NCBI GenBank assembly: GCA_020851465.1
Contig: JADZCR010000003.1
Span: 186,001-250,000, forward strand
DNA from: Phycisphaeraceae bacterium
Lineage (GTDB): Bacteria; Planctomycetota; Phycisphaerae; Phycisphaerales; Phycisphaeraceae
DNA length: 64,000 bases
Reading direction: 5' to 3'
Under the pieces are notes generated by a model that saw only the letters and a program-made list of their open reading frames with translations, did no database searches and was not told the DNA's origin. Each line of letters begins with the position of its first letter. The first letter of the stretch is position 1. Made by a program: the position numbers and the translations under genes. Shown here one piece after another: positions 8,151 to 17,361 of the stretch.

Positions 8151-10892
8151 ATGCCAACCGTAAGTTTTGACGGCCAGAGCTTTCAGGTTGACGGCAAGCG
8201 CATCTGGCTGGTCAGTGGAGCCATCCACTACACGCGCACTCCGCACGAGCTTTGGCGATCACGCATCCGCGCCGCGAAGCAGGCGGGACTCAACTGTATC
8301 GAGACCTACTGCTTCTGGAATGTCCATGAGCCAAAGCCCGGCGTATTTAATTTTGAGGGTGATGCAGACCTCCGCGCATTCGTAAAACTCATCGCTGAGG
8401 AAGGGATGTATTGCATTCTCCGACCGGGGCCCTACATCTGTGCGGAGTGGGACTTCGGCGGCCTGCCTGCGTGGCTGCACAAGGTCGAGGGGATCAAGCT
8501 GCGCGAAGCCAACGGCCCGTTTCTTGAAGCCTGCGCACGCTATCTCGGCGAAGTCTTTGAACAGGTCAAAGATCTTCAGCAATCATCAATGCCGGCCGGC
8601 CGTACCAGCGGCAGCGGCGGGCCGATCATCATGGTGCAGGCCGAAAATGAATGGCTTTGCCACAACCCCGCGCAGGCTGATAGTTACCTCCGCGAGATCG
8701 TGCGCTATCTGCGGGAAAGCGGCTGCGATGTGCCGATCAACGCCTGCAACAATCTGTGGCAGCGTGTGGAAGGCACGATCGACACCTGGAACGCGAATGA
8801 ACATCTCGCGGCTGACCTGCGTCAACTGCGACTGATCCAGCCGACTGCGCCACGAATCGTGACGGAGTTCTGGCCGGGTTGGTTTGATGCCTGGGGCCGG
8901 GAACACCACACCCGATTCGATGCGCAATGGAATCTCTACCGGCTCGCTCAGATTCTCGCCAGCGGCGCGCAATACAACCTCTACATGTTCCACGGCGGGA
9001 CGAACTTCGGCTTCTACGGTGGACGAAATCTCGGCGGCGACAGCCTGCCGGGTGGAGCGTACCTCACCGCCAGTTACGACTATGACGCCCCGCTGCGCGA
9101 AGCAGGCGGGCGAGGCGAAAAGTATTACGCAGCTAAACGTATCAGCACCTTTGCTTCCCACTTCGGTCATGTTTTTGCGAGTTTCAACGCTGAACACACT
9201 CATGCAGCGTTCGCCTTGACGGATGACGACCATTCGCTGAGTGTCGTCCATCAACAGGGTCCGCAGGGGCAGGTTGTGTTTCTGTTCAAGGGCAGGAACG
9301 AGACGCGACAAACCGTCGGAATGCTGCTGCCCAACGGCCTGACGCTGAACGTGCCTCTCGGACGTGATCGCGTGGCGTGGTTCGTTGTCGATGCGAATCT
9401 CGACGGCACATCACGCCTGACGCATACCAACCTCCGGCCGTGGGCGATCATCGAAAAGAAAATGCTCGTGCTTTTCGGGCCTGCCGGCGCGGAAGGTTTG
9501 ATTTCCATCAATGAGTCTCCTCTTACGGTGAAGGTGCCTTCGGGTCACTCGCCGCTGGTTGAACGGCATGAAGACTGGACGGTCGTCGTTCTCAACGAAG
9601 AGCAGGTGGATGCCGCCTATCCGCTGCCGACCGGTCTGGTGGTCGGTGCTGCGGAGCTGGACGAAAAGAATCTTCCGTTACCGCGAGAAGGCTGGGCGTC
9701 GATGACGATGATCTCGCTGGCCGGCGACACTAAGCGGATCACACCGAAAGTCGAGAAGACCGCAGCAGCTCCGAAATTAGGCGAGTGGTCCTCCGCGTCG
9801 CTTCAACACCTGATCACCGGAGCCTCGGAAGATTTCAAACTCATCGACGGCCCCGCGAGCCTCGAATCACTGGGACAGAACTTTGGTTACGGCTGGTATC
9901 GACTTACCCGAAAGTCGGCGCAGGCGACCTCATCCGGACTCGCCCCGCACAGCGGTGACCGGCTGCATTTCTTCACTCACGGCAAACTCGATGGCGTCAT
10001 CGGGGCCGGCCCCGGAGCTGAGTGGAACCCGACAAATATCAAACTCGACAAAACCACCGTAGTGCTGGCGGATAATCTCGGCAGGTACTGCTTCGGCTGG
10101 TTGCTTGGTGAAAAGAAGGGACTCTTTGGCGACATCTATGAAGTTCGCCCGATCCGCCTGGGTAAACCGCAGGTTGTTGCGTCAAGAACGCCTGATCTGT
10201 TCGCTCTGGGTGGTGTTTTCACCTTCGCCCGGCGCGGAGAGCAAAACCCTACCGATACGCTCACGTGGAAATTCAAGGCAGCGAAAAAGCCGCTGGTGCT
10301 CGATATCAACGGCCTGCCGATGCGGGTATTGGTGCTCGTCAATGACACTCCCGTGGCTGGATACGACAACGGCTGTTGCTCCGGGCGGCTGCGGCATGTG
10401 ATCGCGCCTGAGGTTTTACGCAACGGACAGAACGAGCTGAAACTGGCTCTCTTTTCCAAATGGGAAAGCAAAGTCAACGTGCTGGATCACGTCACGCTCT
10501 ACGATACCGCGACCAACCTCACTGATGAGGCAGAATGGGCTTTCACGCCGTGGGAGCCGCCTGCGGCGGATGACTTCGGCAAGGGGAAGAAAGGCGCATC
10601 CGGGCCGTGCTGGTATCGCACGGAGTTCCGCGTCAAGAGTGCTGTGACGCCCCTCTGGCTGGAGCCTGCGGGCTTGAGCAAGGGTCAGATATTTTTGAAT
10701 GGACGAAACCTCGGACGATACTTCGTGGCCACTCAAGGAGGCCAATCCGTACCGCCTCAGGAGCGATACTATCTGCCCGAACCGTGGCTCAAAACGGACG
10801 GGGTGAATGAGTTGATGATTTTTGATGAGCACGGCCGATCACCGAGCCGTTGTCGGCTGGTGTATGACGCGATGGGGCCTTACGGAGAGTAG
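8151..10892 (+). CDS. Glycoside hydrolase family 35 beta-galactosidase
   Basis: Predicted retaining beta-galactosidase acting on galactose-containing glycans. The 913-residue product has the GH35 TIM-barrel at residues 1 to about 340. The family hallmark is YCILRPGPYICAEWDFGGLP. The general acid is predicted in MVQAENEWL and the nucleophile in IVTEFWPGWFDAWG; the FHGGTNFGFYGG block is also typical. Downstream are beta-sandwich/jelly-roll domains ending in a galactose-binding-like domain (PLWLEPAGLSKGQIFLNGRN, then LGRYF). No signal peptide is visible, so the enzyme appears cytoplasmic unless secreted another way. GGAG lies 6 nt before ATG. The gene diverges from tolC and is followed by moaB after a hairpin. 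Confidence 0.92.
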   Translation: MPTVSFDGQSFQVDGKRIWLVSGAIHYTRTPHELWRSRIRAAKQAGLNCIETYCFWNVHEPKPGVFNFEGDADLRAFVKLIAEEGMYCILRPGPYICAEWDFGGLPAWLHKVEGIKLREANGPFLEACARYLGEVFEQVKDLQQSSMPAGRTSGSGGPIIMVQAENEWLCHNPAQADSYLREIVRYLRESGCDVPINACNNLWQRVEGTIDTWNANEHLAADLRQLRLIQPTAPRIVTEFWPGWFDAWGREHHTRFDAQWNLYRLAQILASGAQYNLYMFHGGTNFGFYGGRNLGGDSLPGGAYLTASYDYDAPLREAGGRGEKYYAAKRISTFASHFGHVFASFNAEHTHAAFALTDDDHSLSVVHQQGPQGQVVFLFKGRNETRQTVGMLLPNGLTLNVPLGRDRVAWFVVDANLDGTSRLTHTNLRPWAIIEKKMLVLFGPAGAEGLISINESPLTVKVPSGHSPLVERHEDWTVVVLNEEQVDAAYPLPTGLVVGAAELDEKNLPLPREGWASMTMISLAGDTKRITPKVEKTAAAPKLGEWSSASLQHLITGASEDFKLIDGPASLESLGQNFGYGWYRLTRKSAQATSSGLAPHSGDRLHFFTHGKLDGVIGAGPGAEWNPTNIKLDKTTVVLADNLGRYCFGWLLGEKKGLFGDIYEVRPIRLGKPQVVASRTPDLFALGGVFTFARRGEQNPTDTLTWKFKAAKKPLVLDINGLPMRVLVLVNDTPVAGYDNGCCSGRLRHVIAPEVLRNGQNELKLALFSKWESKVNVLDHVTLYDTATNLTDEAEWAFTPWEPPAADDFGKGKKGASGPCWYRTEFRVKSAVTPLWLEPAGLSKGQIFLNGRNLGRYFVATQGGQSVPPQERYYLPEPWLKTDGVNELMIFDEHGRSPSRCRLVYDAMGPYGE

Positions 10893-10897
10893 CCGTT

Positions 10898-10917
10898 GCT
10901 CCCTGACTCAGGGGAGC
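10898..10917 (+). terminator. GC-rich hairpin after the GH35 gene
   Basis: GCTCCC (10898-10903) pairs perfectly with GGGAGC (10912-10917) over an 8-nt loop, starting 6 nt after the GH35 stop. No U tract follows, so this is either a pause or mRNA-end stabilising structure. It lies only 20 nt before the moaB start. Confidence 0.35.
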
Positions 10918-10937
10918 GATCACCGGCGAAGGAAAAT

Positions 10938-11444
10938 ATGTCCACCCAGGAACACCGCGAAAAAGCCAAAGGCCAGTCCGCTACCTGCGCAATCCTCACG
11001 ATCAGCGACACACGGAACCAAGCAACCGACGAGGGCGGCAAGACGATCCGTGCTGCGCTCGAGGCATCGGGTCATGCGATCGGGGAATACGCCATCGTCA
11101 AAGACGAACCCTCTCAAATCGACACGCAACTCCGGGCATGGCTTGCCAGGACGGAAATCCATGCGATCCTCTGCACGGGTGGAACCGGCATCGCCAGACG
11201 AGATACGACCATCGAAGTGGTCGAACGACTGATCGACAAAAAACTGGACGGCTTCGGCGAGTTGTTTCGCATGCTCAGTTGGGAGCAGGTGGGCGCAGCG
11301 GCCATGCTCAGCCGGGCAATCGGCGGGCTGGCGGGTGAGACCTTGATCTTTGCGATGCCCGGATCGACCAAAGCTGTGCGGCTCGCCATGGAAAAGCTCA
11401 TCGCCCCCGAACTGTCACACCTGGTCTGGGAACGCAAGCGGTAA
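10938..11444 (+). CDS. moaB: Molybdenum cofactor biosynthesis protein MoaB/Mog family
   Basis: Molybdopterin adenylyltransferase-like protein, predicted to act in Mo cofactor assembly in the cytoplasm. The 168-residue product carries the MPT-binding core LCTGGTGIARRDTTIEVVE and the second conserved block SRAIGGLAGETLIFAMPGS. Both TGGTG and PGS motifs typical of the MogA/MoaB/GephG fold are present. ATG 10938 has a GAAGGA element at about 4-5 nt; a TTG 42 nt upstream is in frame but would run through the hairpin. No other Mo-cofactor genes are nearby. Confidence 0.9.
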   Translation: MSTQEHREKAKGQSATCAILTISDTRNQATDEGGKTIRAALEASGHAIGEYAIVKDEPSQIDTQLRAWLARTEIHAILCTGGTGIARRDTTIEVVERLIDKKLDGFGELFRMLSWEQVGAAAMLSRAIGGLAGETLIFAMPGSTKAVRLAMEKLIAPELSHLVWERKR

Positions 11445-11533
11445 GAGCTGCCTAAACCGCCGCTCGTGACAGCGATGGGTTGTAATTTCGCTCGCCTCAT
11501 TCACAGCTTCGGGAGAGAAAAGAAAGTCTCCGC

Positions 11534-11539
11534 TACAAT
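11534..11539 (+). promoter_or_regulatory. Putative -10 element of groES
   Basis: TACAAT lies 3 nt before ATG 11543 and 9 nt before the in-frame ATG 11549. Transcription from it would give an mRNA with at most a few leader bases. No Shine-Dalgarno is present, and a clear -35 was not found. Confidence 0.4.
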
Positions 11540-11542
11540 GCG

Positions 11543-11869
11543 ATGTCTATGAATGAATCAGTCAAGCCAACCAAAACTCTCGAAACCGTCGAGCCTATCG
11601 GCAAACGGGTACTCCTGCGCAAAGATGAGGATAAAAAGCAGACAAAGTCCGGCATCCACCTGCCTGACAAGATCGAGATTCCCACGCTGACGGGCAGGAT
11701 CGTCGCAGTGTCAGCCGAGATTTCACAGGACTCAAACTATCCCGTCGCCCAATACGACCGTGTGCTCTTTTCGCCCAAAGATGCCATCCCCGTCGATTTC
11801 GAGGGTGACAACCGCTTGTTCGTCGTTCCCATCGAAAACATCGTGGCTGTGTTCCGAAAGCAGAAGTAA
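11543..11869 (+). CDS. Divergent GroES family co-chaperonin
   Basis: Predicted cap of a GroEL chaperonin, assisting protein folding in the cytoplasm. The 108-residue product has the GroES fold pattern: VEPIGKRVLLRKDE, then a mobile-loop equivalent (QTKSGIHLPDKIE) with an I-H-L tripeptide. GRIVAVS and YDRVLFSPKDAIPVDF follow, and the C-terminal strand is IENIVAVF. It is longer and more divergent than typical 95-97 residue GroES and has no groEL beside it, so it may be a second, specialised co-chaperonin. The in-frame ATG at 11549 would fit better with the -10 hexamer at 11534. Regulation by a CIRCE element was looked for and not seen. Confidence 0.75.
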   Translation: MSMNESVKPTKTLETVEPIGKRVLLRKDEDKKQTKSGIHLPDKIEIPTLTGRIVAVSAEISQDSNYPVAQYDRVLFSPKDAIPVDFEGDNRLFVVPIENIVAVFRKQK

Positions 11870-11963
11870 CCCATTGAATTGATTGGGGACGGTAAACACT
11901 TCGCGCTTGCAGAAGTTTTGCTGATCGCCGATACGAGATGATGCCTGCGTGCTCGATAGTCCT

Positions 11964-11969
11964 TAGAAT
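11964..11969 (+). promoter_or_regulatory. Putative -10 element giving a leaderless aroA mRNA
   Basis: TAGAAT (five of six to consensus) ends 6 nt before the GTG start of aroA, and no Shine-Dalgarno is visible. The arrangement is the same as at tolC and proA. Confidence 0.45.
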
Positions 11970-11975
11970 CTCGCC

Positions 11976-13301
11976 GTGAAATCGCTTTCCATTGAACCCA
12001 TCACCCGGTTTCGCGCTACGGTTCGGCCGCCGGGATCAAAGAGTCTGACCAACCGTGTGCTGCTGCTGGCTGCGCTGGCGGAAGGGGAATCGATTTTGCG
12101 CGGGCCGTTGTTGGCGGATGACTCCCGCCGCATGCTTGATGCGTTGGAGCGGCTTGGTTTTGCCCCGCAGCATGTCGAGGAGGAAGACCGCATCGTCATT
12201 CGTGGCCGAGGCGGTTCCATTCCCGCCCGAACCGCGGAATTAAACCTCGGTAACGCAGGCACAGCGTATCGCTTCCTCACCGCCGCTTGTTGTCTGGGGA
12301 CCAGCCGTGACGCCACCCGACGGGAAGGTCAATACATTCTCGACGGCATCGAACGCATGAGACAGCGACCAATCGGTCAACTCGTAGATCCGCTGCGCAG
12401 CATCGGCGGCGACGTGGAATATCTCGGACAGTCCGGCTTTCCTCCGCTGCGTGTCAAAGGCTCAGCCCTGCGCAATGCGGACCTGCTCATGGCTCCGACG
12501 CTTTCGAGCCAGTACCTCTCGGCTCTCCTCCAGATTGGTCCGTATTGTGAAAACGGCCTGACGCTGCGTTTCAACGGCCCCGTGACCAGTCGGCCTTACG
12601 TAGAGATGACGCTGGCAACCATGGAGCGATTCGGCGGACAAGTCGAAGTCGATCCGAACTTCACTCGCATCCATGTCAAGCCAGGAACCTATCGCGGTAC
12701 GGAGTACGACATCGAGCCTGATGCGTCGAATGCCAGCTATTTCCTCGCCGCAGCCGCCGTGATTCCCGGCAGTCGATGCACGATCGAAGGACTGGGCAAG
12801 GGAAGCGTGCAGGGTGATGTAGGGTTTGCCGACGTTCTTCAGCAGATGGGTGCGGGGATGTTGTACGGCCGAGATTTCATTACCGTCATCGGCCCGCCGG
12901 AAGGCGAGGCTCTGCGCGGTATCGACATTGATCTCAACCACATGCCTGACATGGCGCAGACACTCGCGGCGGTGGCACTGTTTGCTCGTGGTCCGACGAC
13001 AATCCGAAATATCGGCAATCTCCGCGTCAAGGAAACCGACCGGCTCGCAGCTTTGCAAAATGAGCTGACCAAACTCGGTGCCTCGGTGGATGTCGAAGGA
13101 GATGATCTCTATATCGAGCCTCCCGACGGCCCGTTGAAGCCGGGGGCGATCGACACCTATAACGATCACCGCATGGCTATGAGTTTCGCCGTCGTCGGCT
13201 TGCGGTCACGCGGCGTCGTCATCAATGATCCCGCCTGCGTCGAGAAGACGTTCCCGGAGTTTTTCGAGTATCTTGACCTCTTGCGCAAACACCCCGCATG
13301 A
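11976..13301 (+). CDS. aroA: 3-phosphoshikimate 1-carboxyvinyltransferase (EPSP synthase)
   Basis: Sixth step of the shikimate pathway: transfer of the enolpyruvyl group from PEP to shikimate-3-phosphate. The 441-residue product has all family signatures: PPGSKSLTNRVLLLAALAEG near the N-terminus and LNLGNAGTAYRFLTA (PEP-binding). LRVKETDRLAALQNELTKLG and YNDHRMAMSFAVVGL follow near the C-terminus. The start is GTG at 11976, matching the family N-terminus. It stands alone; the next gene on the same strand is an ABC exporter 170 bp away, separated by a strong stem-loop. Confidence 0.96.
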   Translation: MKSLSIEPITRFRATVRPPGSKSLTNRVLLLAALAEGESILRGPLLADDSRRMLDALERLGFAPQHVEEEDRIVIRGRGGSIPARTAELNLGNAGTAYRFLTAACCLGTSRDATRREGQYILDGIERMRQRPIGQLVDPLRSIGGDVEYLGQSGFPPLRVKGSALRNADLLMAPTLSSQYLSALLQIGPYCENGLTLRFNGPVTSRPYVEMTLATMERFGGQVEVDPNFTRIHVKPGTYRGTEYDIEPDASNASYFLAAAAVIPGSRCTIEGLGKGSVQGDVGFADVLQQMGAGMLYGRDFITVIGPPEGEALRGIDIDLNHMPDMAQTLAAVALFARGPTTIRNIGNLRVKETDRLAALQNELTKLGASVDVEGDDLYIEPPDGPLKPGAIDTYNDHRMAMSFAVVGLRSRGVVINDPACVEKTFPEFFEYLDLLRKHPA

Positions 13302-13319
13302 GTTTCGGGGAGTTGTCAG

Positions 13320-13364
13320 CAACCGATGTCTGAAGGAAATGTCATTCCTTGTCGGACATCGTTG
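13320..13364 (+). terminator. Strong two-tier stem-loop downstream of aroA
   Basis: CGATGTC (13324-13330) pairs with GACATCG (13355-13361) in seven perfect base pairs. Inside it AAGGAA (13333-13338) pairs with TTCCTT (13345-13350) across a 6-nt loop. Three more outer pairs form across a bulge. It begins about 19 nt after the aroA stop. There is no U tract, so it may be an mRNA 3'-end stabiliser, a Rho-linked terminator or part of the leader of the ABC exporter gene. Confidence 0.45.
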
Positions 13365-13471
13365 ATCGTTGATCCGTGGCTGGCAATCAGAGCATGAACA
13401 CGCACCCAACCACTCCCCTATCCGTGTACGGGGAGACGAATCGGCAACCCCTATTAACCTGACTCTCCCGC

Positions 13472-15322
13472 ATGCGTGACCCCTTCTGGAAAAGCACCAA
13501 AGTTCTGCTGGGGTACAAGCCGCAGCTAGGCGTGGCACTGGGCGGCGCGTTGCTGTCGGCGGCGTGTTTCGGCGCGGGGCTAGGCATGGTGCTGCCGATG
13601 GTTTACTTTTTCCTCGGCGAGGGTTATTCCCTTCCGAGACTCCTCGAAAAATACGCCAACAAGCCCAACGCCATCGGCCCGTTGCGTGACGCGGCACTTG
13701 TACTGGCGCAAATCGTCCCCGACGACCGCTTCCAGGGGTTTCTGATCGTTCTCATGATCATTGGTTTGCTCACCGTGATCGGCAGTATCGGGCGATATAT
13801 CCACGAGTTCAGCATCGTCACCATCGTCGGCCGCGTGTCGCTGGTATGGCGCGGCCGCATGTTCCGTCGGCTCATCCACAGCCCGACCACGGAAGTGCTC
13901 CGCACGGGGACTGCGGACCACATTTCACGGATCAACAACGACGTTTACATCCTCAGTGCGGGCTATCTCGCGCTGCTGGACAAAACGGCATCGGCGATCC
14001 TCAACGGCTTTTTCGCGATCCTCGTGGCGCTGATCCTCAACTGGCAGTTGACTCTGGTGGGGTTGGTGGTAGCTCCTCCTATCGGCATCCTGATGCGCAA
14101 GCTGGGCAAGCGCATCCGCCGTGCTTCTAAGCGGGCGATGCTCCAGCGTGCCCACATGGTCCGCGCGGTGAAGGAGGCTTTAGGCGGGCTGATGGTGGTG
14201 AAGGTGCATAGTGCGGAGGGCTATGAACGACGCAGGTTTCGCCAGGTGAATCGCGCGCTGTACAACGAGGAAATCAGGATGCGTCAGGCAAAGGCTCTCG
14301 CCGGCCCGGCTGTGGATACGCTCTCGATCATCGGCATGATTCTCGCGGCCAGCGTCGCAGCGTGGGTTGTTTTCCGGCATAACTTCGAACCGCAGGTGCT
14401 CATCACCGTGCTGGCGTTACTCGCGGCCGGCGCAGGCAGCCTCAAACCGCTTGCGGGCCTCAACAATCAACTCAACGAATCGGCTGCAGCTGCTGAGCGC
14501 ATTTTCAACGTGGTCAATCTCCCGGTCGAGCCTACCGGCGTTGATGCTGATAAATCTCTACCTCTGCTGCCCCGTCACCAGCAGAGCGTCGTTTTTGAAG
14601 ACATCCACTTCCGTTATCCCGGTCAGACACGTGATGCACTCAACGGTGTGAGTCTGACCATCCCCTATGGCCGGATCGTCGCCATCGTCGGGGCCAACGG
14701 TTCAGGTAAAACGACGCTGCTGAATCTTCTGCCTCGTCTCTTTGAACCCACCTCAGGGCGGATACTCATTGACGGCCAGGACATTGCCAAGACCGATCTC
14801 CGCAGCCTTCGTCAGCAGATGGCTCTGGTGACGCAGCAGACCGTGCTTTTCGAGGGCACGATCGCAGACAACATCGCCTATGGCCGCCGGTTTGAATCAA
14901 ATGAGCGGATCATCTCCGCTGCTCGCACCGCTCATGCGGAGGAGTTCATTCTCAGCAAGCCGCAGGGATATCAGACCGTGCTGGGTGAAGACGGCAGCGG
15001 TTTGTCAGGCGGGCAACGACAGCGGCTAAGCATCGCCCGTGCTGCGCTGCGCGATCCGACCATTCTGATTCTCGACGAAGCCACCAGCCAGATCGACGCT
15101 GACTCAGAGGCCAAGATCAACCAGGCGATACGCAATCTGCATCGTGGACGAACTATTTTTATCATCGCCCACCGCCTCAGCACGGTCGTGGACGCGGACA
15201 TGATTGTGGTCATGGCCGATGGCAAAGTTGTGGATCAGGGCCGCCACGCGGAACTCCTGCAACGATGCAGTACTTATCAGGTGATGATCCAGACGCAGTT
15301 ACAACCCATCGCCACGGCGTAG
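13472..15322 (+). CDS. MsbA-like ABC transporter, fused membrane and ATPase domains
   Basis: Predicted homodimeric ABC exporter of the inner membrane, possibly exporting lipid or lipid-linked glycans. The 616-residue product has an N-terminal six-helix transmembrane domain (about 20-330) and a C-terminal nucleotide-binding domain (about 370-605). The latter carries Walker A GANGSGKTT, Q-loop LVTQQTVLFEGTIADNI, signature LSGGQRQRLSIARA, Walker B ILILDEATSQID and the switch histidine in FIIAHRLST. A relatively long periplasmic loop follows the first helix (EGYSLPRLLEKYANKP region). ATG at 13472 lacks a clear Shine-Dalgarno. Substrate cannot be assigned from sequence; msbA-type lipid A export is one option, given lpxD in the same region. 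Confidence 0.88.
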   Translation: MRDPFWKSTKVLLGYKPQLGVALGGALLSAACFGAGLGMVLPMVYFFLGEGYSLPRLLEKYANKPNAIGPLRDAALVLAQIVPDDRFQGFLIVLMIIGLLTVIGSIGRYIHEFSIVTIVGRVSLVWRGRMFRRLIHSPTTEVLRTGTADHISRINNDVYILSAGYLALLDKTASAILNGFFAILVALILNWQLTLVGLVVAPPIGILMRKLGKRIRRASKRAMLQRAHMVRAVKEALGGLMVVKVHSAEGYERRRFRQVNRALYNEEIRMRQAKALAGPAVDTLSIIGMILAASVAAWVVFRHNFEPQVLITVLALLAAGAGSLKPLAGLNNQLNESAAAAERIFNVVNLPVEPTGVDADKSLPLLPRHQQSVVFEDIHFRYPGQTRDALNGVSLTIPYGRIVAIVGANGSGKTTLLNLLPRLFEPTSGRILIDGQDIAKTDLRSLRQQMALVTQQTVLFEGTIADNIAYGRRFESNERIISAARTAHAEEFILSKPQGYQTVLGEDGSGLSGGQRQRLSIARAALRDPTILILDEATSQIDADSEAKINQAIRNLHRGRTIFIIAHRLSTVVDADMIVVMADGKVVDQGRHAELLQRCSTYQVMIQTQLQPIATA

Positions 15323-15432
15323 ATGCAGGATCGTTCACCCGCCCGGATCAGACGACCTATTGTGTACGAGTGCATGAACTCTGCCGCTATTGATGCTGAC
15401 CGCACGAACTGACACGCTTTCCGGACAATCCC

Positions 15433-16209
15433 ATGCTTCGTCGTCGCAACCCTGGCTTTACGCTCATTGAATTGCTCGTTGTCATCAGCATCATCGCGGT
15501 ACTCATCGGCATCCTGCTCCCAGCGATGAGCGCAGCTAGAAAGACCGCACGGCTCACACTCTGCGGCGGCAGCCTGCATCAGTTGGGTATCGGTATCGCT
15601 GCTTACGCGGTGGACTACCGCTCGCTGATTCCGCGCGGCCCCGACTCGCTGAACAATGACTTCGGCGTGCCCTACCCGAACATGACCGACAGCCGGATCT
15701 GGATTCAACCGTCCAACTACGGCGCACACGGCACCCTTTTGCAGGGGTACCTGGAAGACAAACGAGCCATGTTCTGTCCGGGCGACGACACCATCGACCC
15801 CGTTCAGGAAATGGCCCGTATCGGCAGCCCCGTCAACCACGCCTACTCGTCCTATCTCTATCGGCAACTCGACGAAGGCGCGGGGCTGTCGGGCGGCGGT
15901 GCGCCGGGTCCGGGGAAAATTGATGATCTGGGCCGAAACTCCCTCGATAAGCCCGCTCGCGCGCTTGCGCTGGATTCCAATTCTCTGATCACCAGTTTTC
16001 CCGACGCCTACCGCACGAATCACGACGACAAGCAGGTCAACATCCTCTATCTCGATGGGCACTCCAGAACATACCGGAACCCCAACGACATCTTCACCAT
16101 GCGAGAGTCCGACGCTGCGTCATTCCGGTTTGAGGAACGCTTAAACGAGATCATGCAGAACGCAGACCATGTGGAGCACGGCGACCTGTCGTCCGTGCCT
16201 GTGCCATAG
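15433..16209 (+). CDS. Prepilin-type N-terminal cleavage/methylation domain protein
   Basis: Putative secreted pseudopilin-like protein of the large family found in Planctomycetota and Verrucomicrobiota. The 258-residue product begins with a class III signal: a short basic leader, cleavage predicted after the Gly in NPGFTLIELLVVI, and the hydrophobic N-helix to about residue 32. The mature domain contains CGGSLHQLGIGIAAYAVDY and ends with a motif resembling the processing-associated H-X9-DG signature, here His followed ten residues later by DG (about 197-209). Such proteins are thought to be processed by PilD-type peptidase and displayed or secreted by a T2SS-like machine. It stands alone, 12 kb from the pilus locus. 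Confidence 0.85.
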   Translation: MLRRRNPGFTLIELLVVISIIAVLIGILLPAMSAARKTARLTLCGGSLHQLGIGIAAYAVDYRSLIPRGPDSLNNDFGVPYPNMTDSRIWIQPSNYGAHGTLLQGYLEDKRAMFCPGDDTIDPVQEMARIGSPVNHAYSSYLYRQLDEGAGLSGGGAPGPGKIDDLGRNSLDKPARALALDSNSLITSFPDAYRTNHDDKQVNILYLDGHSRTYRNPNDIFTMRESDAASFRFEERLNEIMQNADHVEHGDLSSVPVP

Positions 16210-16283
16210 GGGTTGAAACTGCTGCGCTCACAAGCGGGACGATCCCACGGTCATCGCTGATGACATCGCAGCTAAGCGGCACG

Positions 16284-17249
16284 TTAATACGTCAGGTGCA
16301 TCTGTCCGCTGCGTGACGACGGCGAATCACCCGCAACCGTGAACCAGCGTGTTCGTCGTCGCTGCTCGGATAGCGTCACTCGCGCCGCGACCCGTTCATC
16401 CTGCGCGAACACCTGCTTCACAATCTCCGGGCAGTTGCATTGCTGACTGCGGTGCAGCAGCACGATATGTCGAGGTGTGACTCCTCGCGGACAACGGCGT
16501 ACCAGTTCGCGGACCGCTTCATAGCACTGTTGATTGGATAGATGGCCGGCCTGTCCCATGATCCGACGTTTGAGAAATAACGGACGATTGCTGTGGAGCT
16601 GCATCGGAGGGTCGTAGTTACTCTCAATAGCCAGCAGATCCACACCCGTGAAGCGTTCCAGTAATTCACCGGGAACATGCCCAAGGTCCGTAGCGTAGCC
16701 CAGTGATCCCGATGATGAAGCGATATGGAAGCCGCTGGTGCCTTTGGTGTCGTGCGCCAGCCGGATCGGCGAGACGGCCAGACCGGGAATCGGCTCGAAT
16801 GATTCGTCGCTGAAGGTCTCAAGAAGTCCAGCCTTGCGCATTTCATCGCTGCCGGGGATTTGTGCCCACTCCTCCGCGTGCCAGCGGTGCAGATAGACCT
16901 TGATCCGCCATCCGATGAGCGTTGGTATCCAGTTAGGTCGAAAGTGGTCACGGTCGAGATGCGTCAGACAGAGAGCGCGAACCGCATCCAGACTCACTTT
17001 CGCCTGAATGAGTCGGCGTGTGGTGGTCAGCGGCCCGAAGCCCGCATCGATGAGGATCAACTGATCCTCCATCCGCAAAACGGCACTGTTTCCACCCGAC
17101 CCGCTGCCCAGAACGCAGAGAGACAAGCGCGTGTCGCGTGGCCGTGTCTGCGTCAACGACTTCGAGACAGAGCGCAAAACCACCTCCGGGAATGGTTCGG
17201 CCATGTCCTGCGTGAAAAGCCCAAGCTGTGATTCGGCGCCTGCCGACAT
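16284..17249 (-). CDS. MBL-fold metallo-hydrolase, WalJ/YycJ-like
   Basis: Metallo-beta-lactamase-fold protein of 321 residues, most like the WalJ/YycJ exonuclease group. It shows SLCVLGSGSGGNSAVLRMEDQ, LILIDAGFG, the metal-binding block LTHLDRDHF, LGYATDLGHVP, LLAIESNYD and the late GHLSNQQCYEA motif typical of WalJ. The metal motif is H-x-D-x-D-H instead of the usual H-x-H-x-D-H. About 45 extra N-terminal residues precede the core. GGAG and AAGG stand just upstream of ATG 17249. It diverges from the Skp-like lipoprotein gene. Exonuclease function is inferred by family only. Confidence 0.75.
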   Translation of the reverse strand: MSAGAESQLGLFTQDMAEPFPEVVLRSVSKSLTQTRPRDTRLSLCVLGSGSGGNSAVLRMEDQLILIDAGFGPLTTTRRLIQAKVSLDAVRALCLTHLDRDHFRPNWIPTLIGWRIKVYLHRWHAEEWAQIPGSDEMRKAGLLETFSDESFEPIPGLAVSPIRLAHDTKGTSGFHIASSSGSLGYATDLGHVPGELLERFTGVDLLAIESNYDPPMQLHSNRPLFLKRRIMGQAGHLSNQQCYEAVRELVRRCPRGVTPRHIVLLHRSQQCNCPEIVKQVFAQDERVAARVTLSEQRRRTRWFTVAGDSPSSRSGQMHLTY

Positions 17250-17361
17250 CCTTGTCTCCAGCGCGCATGGCGATTTTCAGTTGCGGCGGCACTTGCTCAT
17301 CCGGCGCGACGAACTCTATCCTACAACGAAACCGGGGACTTGCCTCGTGAAAGGAAGCGAC

